This document shows positions 55,012 through 62,708 of a DNA stretch of 64,000 nt, piece by piece; the stretch's first letter is position 1, and every line of letters starts with the position of its first letter. Made by a program: the position numbers and the translations under genes. Origin of the DNA: Streptomyces sp. NBC_01775 (GTDB taxonomy: Bacteria > Actinomycetota > Actinomycetes > Streptomycetales > Streptomycetaceae); the NCBI RefSeq assembly GCF_035917675.1, contig NZ_CP109104.1, forward strand, positions 1,364,001 through 1,428,000. The letters run 5' to 3'. The notes under the pieces are model-generated. The model saw nothing but the letters and a program-made list of their open reading frames with translations. It did no database searches and was not told the DNA's origin.

Positions 55012-56748
55012 ATGTACCGTCCCGATCTCTCTCCCGTGGCCGACAGCCTCGCGCTGTCCTCCCTCGTGGGGGCGCTGCCGCTGCTGACGCTCTTCGTGCT
55101 GCTGGGCGGGCTGCGGCTCAAAGCACACTGGGCGGGGCTGGCCGCGCTGGGTGTCTCCGTCGTGGTGGCGGTGACGGCGTACGGAATGCCGCTGGACCTG
55201 GCCCTGTTGGCGGGCACCGAGGGCGCGGCCTTCGGGCTCTTCCCGATCATGTGGATCGTGCTGGCGGCGCTGTGGGTCTACCAGCTCACCGTGGTCAGCG
55301 GCAGGTTCGAGGATCTGCGCCGCTCCTTCAACCTGGTCAGCGGCGACCCCCGCGTGCAGGCGCTCATCATCGCCTTCTGCTTCGGCGCGCTGCTGGAGGC
55401 GCTGGCCGGGTTCGGCGCTCCGGTCGCGATCACTGGCGTGATGCTGATGGCGCTCGGCTTCTCACCGGTACGTGCCGCGGTGACGGTGCTGGTGGCGAAC
55501 ACCGCACCGGTGGCGTTCGGCGCGATCGCCACCCCGATCATCACCGCCGGGAGCCTCACCAAGATCGACTACGAGGAGATCGGTGCGTACGTCGGCCGAC
55601 AGACCCCGGTGCTCGCGCTGTTCGTACCGTTGCTGCTCGTCGCGCTGGTGGACGGGGTGCGCGGGATACGGCAGACGTGGCCGGTCGCGCTGGTGTGCGG
55701 GGCCGTGTTCGCGGCGGCGCAGTTCGTGAGCGCCACCTGGATCTCCGTCGAACTGACCGACATCATCGCCTCGTTGGCCGCGCTGGCCGCCGTGGTCGGG
55801 TTCTTGCGGGTGTGGCGGCCGGTCGACGGGGAGCGGGTGCGCGAGGATCTGCGGCGCGCGGCGGAGCAAGAGCGGCGGGAGGCGGGCGACGAGGCACACG
55901 GTGAGCCGGCCGGTGAGACGCGCGACGAGGCGACCCATGAAGCCCGTGGCGGTGCGGACGGTGGGACGGACACGGGCGGGGACAGGGACGGCCGGAGGAT
56001 CGCGGGGCCCCGGGTGCTGATGGCCTTCGTGCCGTACCTGATCGTGATCGCGGTCTTCTCCGTGGCCAAACTCTGGGACCCCGCCAAGGAGTTCCTGGCC
56101 GACAGCGATGTGGAGGTGAGCTGGCCGGGGCTGGACGGCGAGGTGCTCAACGCCGCCGGCGAGCGGTCCACCACAACCGTCTATGTCTTCCCGTGGCTCT
56201 CCTCGCCCGGCTCGCTGCTCCTGCTGTGCGGGCTGCTGGTGGCCGCGGTCTACCGGGTGCGCGCGCTCGATGCCGTACGGGAGTTCGGGCGTACGGTGGC
56301 GACGCTGCGCTGGGCGCTGCTGACGGTCGGCTCGGTGCTGGCGCTGGCGTACGTGATGAACCTGTCGGGCCAGACGATCACCATCGGCACCTGGATCGCG
56401 GGGGCGGGCGCCGCCTTCGCCTTCTTCTCCCCGCTCCTGGGCTGGCTCGGCACGGCCGTCACCGGCTCGGACACCTCGGCCAACGCGCTGTTCGCCACGC
56501 TCCAGCAGACGGCGGCCGGCAAGGCGGGGCTGGACCCTACGCTGCTGGTCGCCGCGAACACCTCGGGCGGCGTAGTGGGCAAGATGATCAGCCCGCAGAA
56601 CCTCACCATCGCCGCCACGGCCGTCGGACTGGTCGGCAAGGAGGCGGTGCTCTTCCGCCGCGCGATCGCCTGGAGTCTGCTGCTCCTGCTCGTCATGTGC
56701 GTGCTGGTGTTCCTCCAGTCGCACATGCTCGCGTGGATGCTGCCGTAG
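55012..56748 (+). CDS. L-lactate permease family transporter
   Basis: 578 residues from ATG 55012 (GGAGTAGGTGA upstream) with about 13-14 membrane helices. LctP-type signatures include FGLFPIMWIVLAALWVYQL, LLEALAGFGAPVAITGVML, ANTAPVAFGAIATPIITAG and, at the end, TGSDTSANALFATLQ and NTSGGVVGKMISPQNL. It imports lactate or glycolate with protons. A long charged cytoplasmic loop (about residues 285-330, Glu/Gly/Asp-rich) separates the two halves. It stands alone, convergent with the helicase gene, and has no visible lactate-utilisation genes beside it. Confidence 0.92.
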   Translation: MYRPDLSPVADSLALSSLVGALPLLTLFVLLGGLRLKAHWAGLAALGVSVVVAVTAYGMPLDLALLAGTEGAAFGLFPIMWIVLAALWVYQLTVVSGRFEDLRRSFNLVSGDPRVQALIIAFCFGALLEALAGFGAPVAITGVMLMALGFSPVRAAVTVLVANTAPVAFGAIATPIITAGSLTKIDYEEIGAYVGRQTPVLALFVPLLLVALVDGVRGIRQTWPVALVCGAVFAAAQFVSATWISVELTDIIASLAALAAVVGFLRVWRPVDGERVREDLRRAAEQERREAGDEAHGEPAGETRDEATHEARGGADGGTDTGGDRDGRRIAGPRVLMAFVPYLIVIAVFSVAKLWDPAKEFLADSDVEVSWPGLDGEVLNAAGERSTTTVYVFPWLSSPGSLLLLCGLLVAAVYRVRALDAVREFGRTVATLRWALLTVGSVLALAYVMNLSGQTITIGTWIAGAGAAFAFFSPLLGWLGTAVTGSDTSANALFATLQQTAAGKAGLDPTLLVAANTSGGVVGKMISPQNLTIAATAVGLVGKEAVLFRRAIAWSLLLLLVMCVLVFLQSHMLAWMLP

Positions 56749-56784
56749 CCCGAGGGGTCGGGCGCGAAGCCGCCACGGCAGGGG

Positions 56785-58302
56785 TCAGGCGGCCTTCTTC
56801 CGAGACTGCGGGTTCCGCGAGCGGCGGCTGCGCCCGCGCGCCGCAGTGGTGCTCTTGCTGCCGGTGCCGTTGCCACCGGTGCTGCCCTTCCCGCCGTTCC
56901 GTCCGCGTCCCGCGCGGGAGGAGGAGGCCGCCTTCTGCGGGGTGGCCGGCGCGGCGGTCGGGAGGGCGACCGGTATCCCGGAGGGGGTCCGGGCGCCGGT
57001 GAGGCGGGCCAGTTCGTCGTCGCCGGGGCGCGCACGCAGGGCTGTCGCGTCGACCCTGGCCTGCTTCAGGAGGCGGTCCATGTCGCGCCGCTCCTCGGGC
57101 AGGACGAGCGTGACGACGCTGCCCGAGGCCCCGGCACGGGCGGTGCGCCCGCCACGGTGCACATAGTCCTTGGGGTCGGTCGGCGGGTCGACGTTGACGA
57201 CCAGGTCGAGGTCGTCGATGTGGATGCCGCGCGCCGCGATGTTGGTGGCGACCAGGACGGTGGCCTCGCCGGACCGGAAGTGGTCCAGCGCGCGGTTGCG
57301 CTGAGGCTGGGTCCTGCCGCCGTGGAGGGCGACCGCGCGGACCCCGTTGTTCAGCAGCGACTTGGTGAGCCGGTCCACGGAGCGCTTGGTGTCGCGGAAC
57401 ATCAGGACGCGCCCCTCCCGTGCGCCGATGTGCGCGGCGACGGCGAGCTTGTCGTCCGAGGCGACGTGCAGGAGGTGGTGGTGCATATCGGTCACGACAC
57501 CGGCCGAGGGGTCGACGGAGTGCACGACGGGGTCGGTCAGGAAGCGCCGCACCAGGCGGTCGACCTCGGCGTCCAGCGTCGCGGAGAACAGCATGCGCTG
57601 CCCGTCCGGCTCCACCTGCTTCAACAGTGCGGTGACCTGCGGCAGGAAGCCCATGTCGGCCATCTGGTCGGCCTCGTCGAGCACCGCGACGCGCACGTCC
57701 CCCAGCTCACAGTCGCCACGCTCTATCAGGTCCTTGAGCCGCCCCGGTGTGGCCACGAGGATCTCGGCGCCGGCCCGGAGCACATGGATCTGACGGGAGA
57801 GCGAGACGCCGCCGACGACGGTGGCGGTACGCAGCCGCAGCGCGCGGGCGTGGGGGGTGAGCGCGTCCGTGACCTGCTGCGCCAGCTCTCTCGTCGGCAC
57901 GAGCACCAGCGCGAGCGGGCGGCGGGGTGCGGCGACGTGGCCCGCCGTCCTGGCCAGCAGCGCCAGGCCGAAGGCCAGGGTCTTCCCGGAGCCGGTGCGT
58001 CCGCGTCCCAGCACATCGCGTCCGGCCAGCGCGTTGGGCAAGGTGGCGGCCTGGATCGGGAAGGGGACGGTCACGCCCTGCCGGGTCAGCGTGTCCAGCA
58101 GCGGCGCGGGCAGGTCCATGTCGGCGAAGGCGTGGACGGCCGGGAGCGCGGGGGTACCGCTGGTCGGCACCGCGAACTCACCCGCGGTGCGGGGCTGCGG
58201 GGCCGCCTTCTGGCCGCCGGAGCGGGCCGGGCGCTGGGCGCGTGCGGGACGGTCGCGCTGAGGGCGCGGGGAGCGGCGGGTGCTCGGCGAGCGTTGGGTC
58301 AC
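56785..58302 (-). CDS. DEAD-box RNA helicase (RhlE/CsdA type)
   Basis: 505 residues from GTG 58302 with GGAAGG. Motifs in order: Q-motif region with VTVPFPIQ, GRTGSGKT (Walker A), PTRELAQQ, TPGRL, VLDEADQM (DEAD), LFSAT, ATNIAARGIHID and YVHRGGRTARAG. Both ends are basic and low in complexity (Arg/Gly/Ser-rich), likely for RNA contact. The cold-shock protein gene lies just upstream on the same strand with a terminator between them; DEAD-box helicases and Csp proteins are commonly linked in cold adaptation. Assignment to a subgroup is not possible by eye. Confidence 0.92.
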   Translation of the reverse strand: MTQRSPSTRRSPRPQRDRPARAQRPARSGGQKAAPQPRTAGEFAVPTSGTPALPAVHAFADMDLPAPLLDTLTRQGVTVPFPIQAATLPNALAGRDVLGRGRTGSGKTLAFGLALLARTAGHVAAPRRPLALVLVPTRELAQQVTDALTPHARALRLRTATVVGGVSLSRQIHVLRAGAEILVATPGRLKDLIERGDCELGDVRVAVLDEADQMADMGFLPQVTALLKQVEPDGQRMLFSATLDAEVDRLVRRFLTDPVVHSVDPSAGVVTDMHHHLLHVASDDKLAVAAHIGAREGRVLMFRDTKRSVDRLTKSLLNNGVRAVALHGGRTQPQRNRALDHFRSGEATVLVATNIAARGIHIDDLDLVVNVDPPTDPKDYVHRGGRTARAGASGSVVTLVLPEERRDMDRLLKQARVDATALRARPGDDELARLTGARTPSGIPVALPTAAPATPQKAASSSRAGRGRNGGKGSTGGNGTGSKSTTAARGRSRRSRNPQSRKKAA

Positions 58303-58431
58303 GTGGACTGCCTTCCTCGGTGCGGCGCGTCGGGGCCGTCGCGAGGGCCCACGCTGCCCGTACGGGGGGAGCGGGTGGGGTGAACAGGGAGCGAAAAGAG
58401 GTGAACAGAACTGCGGGAGCCCAAAGCACGG

Positions 58432-58468
58432 CGCTGGGGCCCGCACCTGGACGGTGCGGGCCCCAGCG
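58432..58468 (-). terminator. Perfect 16-bp-stem terminator after cspA
   Basis: CGCTGGGGCCCGCACC (58432-58447) pairs exactly with 58453-58468 around TGGAC, 14 bp after the csp stop codon. Confidence 0.75.
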
Positions 58469-58481
58469 TTACGACGCGCGA

Positions 58482-58685
58482 TCAGGCAGGAGTGATGTTC
58501 TCCGCCTGCGGGCCCTTCTGGCCCTGCGTGACGTCGAAGTTGACCTTCTGGCCCTCGTGCAGCTCACGGAAACCCTGGGCTGCGATGTTCGAGTAGTGGG
58601 CGAAGACGTCAGCGCCGCCACCGTCCTGCTCGATGAAGCCGAAGCCCTTTTCCGAGTTGAACCACTTCACGGTGCCAGTTGCCAT
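58482..58685 (-). CDS. CspA-family cold-shock protein
   Basis: 67 residues, [23 protein letters not shown], with RNP1 (KGFGFI) and RNP2 (DVFAHYS) motifs and a GPQAENI end. It is a single cold-shock domain that binds single-stranded nucleic acid and melts RNA structure. The leader is long (over 100 nt) and contains a terminator-like hairpin, consistent with control at the RNA level. Confidence 0.95.
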   Translation of the reverse strand: MATGTVKWFNSEKGFGFIEQDGGGADVFAHYSNIAAQGFRELHEGQKVNFDVTQGQKGPQAENITPA

Positions 58686-58770
58686 GTTTTTCTCCTTCAG
58701 GGTGGCTGGGAGCCGCGCACTTCGCGGGCCCCACGTCGCCGCGTTGACCCCATCCAGAAAGAACTCCGGA

Positions 58771-58804
58771 AAACAAAAGCGCCCGAGCTACGAAGCTCGG
58801 GCGC
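58771..58804 (-). promoter_or_regulatory. Terminator-like hairpin in the cspA leader (candidate attenuator)
   Basis: An 11-bp perfect stem (GCGCCCGAGCT and complement, 58779-58804) with a 4-nt loop is followed on the minus strand by TTTTGTTTTCC. This intrinsic-terminator form is rare in GC-rich genomes. It lies about 85-120 nt upstream of the cspA ATG, so it could terminate early transcription or end a short leader RNA. Confidence 0.6.
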
Positions 58805-58928
58805 ACATAAGTCATGGGTACCAAAACTGCAACAGGTCAAACGTACCACGCTCCCGCCGGGAACGGAATCGGTGTCGATCACCGAAGCTGATCACCGGAG
58901 CGGCGCCGGCCCACGGCACGAGCCACGA

Positions 58929-58977
58929 CCACCGGCCACCGGCCACCGGCCACCGGCCACCGGCCACCGGCCACCAG
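58929..58977. repeat. 7-bp tandem repeat (CCACCGG) between cspA and the laccase gene
   Basis: Six exact copies of CCACCGG plus one degenerate copy, non-coding, ending 17 bp before the laccase stop. Confidence 0.9.
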
Positions 58978-58993
58978 AGCAGCGTCGTCACCC

Positions 58994-59977
58994 TCAGTGG
59001 TGGTCACCGTGACCGGGGACCGTGCCGTCCGGCTTGGCGATCAGCAGCAGGCCCGCCATCCCCATGTCGGAGTGGCTCTGGACGTGGCAGTGGTACATCC
59101 ACGCGCCCGCGCCCACGCCCTCCCCGGCGATCAGCTGGAAGCCGAAGGAGTCGGCCGGGCCGGTGATCTTGGTGTCGATCACCGCACTGTGGTCGTCAGG
59201 GCCCTGGAGCAGCCCGGTGCGGTTGTCGGCCCAGCGGTGACCGTGCACATGGAACGTGTGGTAGTACTCACCGTGCGTGATCATGATGATCTCGATGCGG
59301 TCGCCGACCGTGGCCTTGAAGTCGGGCGCCTTCTTGAGATTGTTGGTGGTCATGTCGTTGAAGACGACGGTGAACTGCCGGTCGGGGTCCGGGAGGATGT
59401 CGCCTTCGCGGCGCACGATCGCTGGCCCGTACAGGCCGTTGCGGATGCCTCCGGTGCCGTGTTCCGTCCCCACCACGTGATCGTGGTAGTGCCAGTACCC
59501 GGCACTCCCGGGGCGCCAGCTGCCGTCCTTGCGCCGGCCCGGCGCGTGGGTGCGCCAGGTGTAGGTGCGGGTCTCGCCGGGCTCGACGTGGCCGTTGTTC
59601 ATCTTGGTGCCGTCGTTGGCGATGTCGTAGTCGACGCCGTGGGGGTGGAGGCTGGCGGCGACGTCCATGGTGTTCTCGAACTCGATGTGCAGGGTGTCGC
59701 CCTCGATCAGCTCGATCAGGGGGCCGGGAATAGTCGCCTTGCCCTTCTCCAGGCCGTATCCCATCTGCCCGTCGGCGAGCTTCTCCGCGTACATCTTGAT
59801 GCGCCGCGTGGCGCCGCCCTTGCCCGCGCGGCGCGGCTCGGCGGCGGCCGACGGGGCGGCCTGCGAGGACTGGGAGGCGGCAGTCAGTGCGCTGCCGCCG
59901 ACCGCGGCGACGGCCCCCGAGGCGAGGAGGCGCCTGCTGAAGGCGCGTCGGGTGTGGTTGCTGGCGGTTCCGGTCAT
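58994..59977 (-). CDS. Small two-domain laccase (SLAC-type multicopper oxidase)
   Basis: 327 residues from ATG 59977 (GGGGGAG upstream). A Tat signal peptide is present ([20 protein letters not shown]). Copper ligands appear in order: [32 protein letters not shown] and [15 protein letters not shown], giving the trinuclear cluster and a type-1 site with Cys, two His and Met as axial ligand. Length and layout match the trimeric two-domain laccases of Streptomyces, which oxidise phenols outside the cell and have been linked to aerial development and copper handling. It is divergent from the ThuA/dehydrogenase gene. Confidence 0.93.
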   Translation of the reverse strand: MTGTASNHTRRAFSRRLLASGAVAAVGGSALTAASQSSQAAPSAAAEPRRAGKGGATRRIKMYAEKLADGQMGYGLEKGKATIPGPLIELIEGDTLHIEFENTMDVAASLHPHGVDYDIANDGTKMNNGHVEPGETRTYTWRTHAPGRRKDGSWRPGSAGYWHYHDHVVGTEHGTGGIRNGLYGPAIVRREGDILPDPDRQFTVVFNDMTTNNLKKAPDFKATVGDRIEIIMITHGEYYHTFHVHGHRWADNRTGLLQGPDDHSAVIDTKITGPADSFGFQLIAGEGVGAGAWMYHCHVQSHSDMGMAGLLLIAKPDGTVPGHGDHH

Positions 59978-60173
59978 CGTTCTCCCCCGGGCGAGGCCAA
60001 TGGTGCGCAGCGTGAGGCGAGTTGAGCGGATCACCTGGGACCGTAGCGCCCGTCTCCCTGTTTATCCACACTCAGGACAAAGTTCGTTGAGTTGCGGTCA
60101 TAGCTCTTGGCGAAGTGCCAAAAGAGGTCTAGCTTCAGCCACGTTTCTGTGACAGAAGAGGGGTGGATCGCTC
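59978..60173. promoter_or_regulatory. Divergent promoter region, laccase / ThuA-dehydrogenase
   Basis: A 196-bp gap with AT-richer sequence at 60055-60130. AGAGGGG lies before the ATG at 60174. No defined operator was recognised. Confidence 0.35.
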
Positions 60174-62708
60174 ATGCGGCACGAACCGCGTCAAAGACCC
60201 TCACAACGGCGAGGGCTGAGCATGTTCAGGCCGGGCCCCGCACGGCGGAGATCCCGGCGCAGACGAGTCGCCGTACTCCTGGCCGGGGCGCTGGCCGCCG
60301 GTCTGCTCAGCGCACCCGCGCTCGCGGGCCAGGCACCCGACCGGTCCGTGCCCAAGCTGGATCTGCCGAGCCCGCCGGGCGGCGAGGACGTGCGCGTCCT
60401 GGTCTTCCACGGCGCCACGGGCGAGGAGTCCCCCACCGTCAACGCCGGGATCGAGGCCATCGAGAAGATCGGGCAGCAGGGCCCGGCGCAGGAGCGGTTC
60501 ACCATCAAGGCCACCGGTGACCCCGCCATCTTCACCCAGCCCAAGCTGGGCAAGTTCAACGCCGTGGTCTTCCTGGCCGGGGACGGCGACGCGCTCGATC
60601 CCGAGCAGGAGGCGGGTCTGGAGAGCTACCTGGAGGCGGGCGGCGGCTTCCTGGGCGTCCATGACGCGGCGCGCGCCGAGCCGTACTCGGACTGGTTCAC
60701 CGGCCTGATCGGCGCCCGGCCCGCCGCGAACAGCCCCGAGAAGACGCAGCGCGCCACCGTCGAGGTCGGCGACCGCCAGCACCCGGCGACCAAGGACCTG
60801 CCCGTCGAGTGGAAGCGCCCCGACAAGTGGCTCAACTGGAAGGAGAACCCCTCCGGTTCCGTCCACACGGTCGCCCGGGTGCGCACCAACACCTACGACC
60901 CCGGCGAGAACTCCGGCGGCTGGGACCACCCGGTCTCCTGGTGCCGTGACTACGACGGCGGGCGGTCCTTCTACACCGCCATGGGCGGCACGGCCGCCAG
61001 CTACGAGGAGACCGACTTCCGCAGCCATCTGCGCGGCGCCCTGATGTGGACGACGCGGCTGGAGCGCGCCGACTGCCAGGCGGCGATCTCCTCGAACTAC
61101 GAGGCCAAGCGCGTCACCCAGCCCAACCAGCCGGGCAAGAACGACCAGATCGGCGAGCCGCACGGCGCGGTCACCGCCAAGGACGGCCGGGTCTTCCACA
61201 TCGGCAGGGGCGGCGCCGACGCGGACCAGCCGGTGGTCACCGACTGGAACAACCCCGACATCGGCAAGGGCAAGGGCCAGGTCCACATCTACGACCCCAA
61301 GACCGGCAAGTCCACGCTGGCCGGTGAGCTGACCGTCTTCGGCAACAAGGGCGGCGGCGACGAGCTGGTCAAGAACGAGGAGGGCCTGCTCGGCATCGAG
61401 CTGGACCCCGGCTTCGCCAGCAACGGCTGGGTCTATCTGCACTACACCCCGCACAGCGAGATCAACCGGGACACGCACATGGCCGAGCGCCGTGTCTCCC
61501 GCTTCACCCTGGACAAGGCCAACGACAAGCTGGTCATGGACTCGGAGAAGGTCCTGCTCAAGTGGCCCGTGCAGATCCACAGCTGCTGTCACGCGGGCGG
61601 CGGCATGGCCTGGGACTCCAAGGACAACCTCTACATCGCCACCGGGGACAACAACTCCTCGCAGTTCTCCGAGGGCTACTCGGGCAACAACCCCCAGCCC
61701 AACTTCAAGGGTGTCTCCTTCGCCGACGCGCGCCGCACCGCGGGCAACACCAACAACCTCAACGGCAAGATCCTGCGCATCCACCCCGAGGACGACGGCA
61801 CCTACACCCGGCCGGACGGCAACCTGTTCACCGGCAAGGAGACGGACGAAGGCGGCGGCAAGACCCGCGGGGAGATCTATGTGATGGGCGTGCGCAACCC
61901 CGCGCGCATCTCCGTCGACAAGAAGACCGACACCCTGTACGCGGGCTGGGTCGGCCCCGACGCCGCCGAGCCGAGCACCACCTGGGGGCCGGCGAAGTAC
62001 GACACGTTCGCCCGGATCAACAGCGCGGGCAACCAGGGCTGGCCGTACTGCATGGGCAACAAGCAGCCCTACCGCGACCGCAATCTGCCCGACCCGAGCA
62101 AGCCGCTGGGCTGGTACGACTGCGACCACCTCAAGAACGAGTCCCCCAACAACGACGGCCTCGTCAGCATCCCGCCCGCCCGGTCCAACAACATCTGGTA
62201 CTCCCCCCAGGGCGGCGGACCCGACTACCCGCGCGACGCCGACGGCGTGCCCAGCTACAAGATCTCCGAGCAGAAGCTCACCCTGCCCTGGCTCAAGGGC
62301 GGCGGCCAGGCCACGATGAACGGCCCGGTCTACCGCTACGACAAGGACAGCGCTTCCAAGGACAAGTGGCCCTCCTACTGGGAGGGCAAGTGGTTCGTCG
62401 GCGACTTCTACGACGCCGACCAGCCGCGCCACGCCGTGGTGATGCCCGAGGGCGACGCGGTGGGCGCACCACCCGTCCACGCGGAGAGCCTCAAGAAGAT
62501 CATCCCGGTCGGCGAGAAGGGCATCCGCAACCTGATGGACTGGAAGTTCGCCCCGGACGGCTCGCTGTACGTCCTCGACTACGGGCGCGGCTTCTTCACC
62601 TCCGACGACAAGTCGGCGCTGTGGCGTGTCACCTACAAGGGCGGCGAACCCACCCCCGCGGCCGGTGACATGGCCGAACCGGCGCTGCGGAAGGAAGCGG
62701 GCCGATGA
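60174..62708 (+). CDS. Secreted ThuA-domain / PQQ-type sugar dehydrogenase-like protein
   Basis: 844 residues; ATG 60174 or the internal ATG 60222 could start it. The signal peptide is RRRRVAVLLAGALAAGLLSAPALA. Residues ~70-300 are a ThuA-like (glutamine-amidotransferase-fold) domain with VLVFHGATGEESPTVNAGI, FNAVVFLAGDGD and GGGFLGVHDAA. Residues ~310-840 form a six-bladed propeller like soluble glucose/sorbosone dehydrogenases: GEPHGAVTAKDGRVF, GLLGIELDPGF, HAGGGMAWDSKDNLYIATGDN, GEIYVMGVRNPARI and LMDWKFAPDGSLYVLDYG. It probably oxidises a carbohydrate with PQQ outside the cell. Its stop overlaps the next gene's start (ATGA), so the cupredoxin protein downstream could accept its electrons. 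Confidence 0.85.
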   Translation: MRHEPRQRPSQRRGLSMFRPGPARRRSRRRRVAVLLAGALAAGLLSAPALAGQAPDRSVPKLDLPSPPGGEDVRVLVFHGATGEESPTVNAGIEAIEKIGQQGPAQERFTIKATGDPAIFTQPKLGKFNAVVFLAGDGDALDPEQEAGLESYLEAGGGFLGVHDAARAEPYSDWFTGLIGARPAANSPEKTQRATVEVGDRQHPATKDLPVEWKRPDKWLNWKENPSGSVHTVARVRTNTYDPGENSGGWDHPVSWCRDYDGGRSFYTAMGGTAASYEETDFRSHLRGALMWTTRLERADCQAAISSNYEAKRVTQPNQPGKNDQIGEPHGAVTAKDGRVFHIGRGGADADQPVVTDWNNPDIGKGKGQVHIYDPKTGKSTLAGELTVFGNKGGGDELVKNEEGLLGIELDPGFASNGWVYLHYTPHSEINRDTHMAERRVSRFTLDKANDKLVMDSEKVLLKWPVQIHSCCHAGGGMAWDSKDNLYIATGDNNSSQFSEGYSGNNPQPNFKGVSFADARRTAGNTNNLNGKILRIHPEDDGTYTRPDGNLFTGKETDEGGGKTRGEIYVMGVRNPARISVDKKTDTLYAGWVGPDAAEPSTTWGPAKYDTFARINSAGNQGWPYCMGNKQPYRDRNLPDPSKPLGWYDCDHLKNESPNNDGLVSIPPARSNNIWYSPQGGGPDYPRDADGVPSYKISEQKLTLPWLKGGGQATMNGPVYRYDKDSASKDKWPSYWEGKWFVGDFYDADQPRHAVVMPEGDAVGAPPVHAESLKKIIPVGEKGIRNLMDWKFAPDGSLYVLDYGRGFFTSDDKSALWRVTYKGGEPTPAAGDMAEPALRKEAGR

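Noticed and set aside
58929..58977. CRISPR-like array
   Set aside because: Seven-bp units without spacers; a simple tandem repeat.
60201..62480. 759-codon minus-strand frame opposite the ThuA/dehydrogenase gene
   Set aside because: Low-complexity Val/Gly/Ala translation without motifs; the plus strand encodes a recognisable secreted enzyme.
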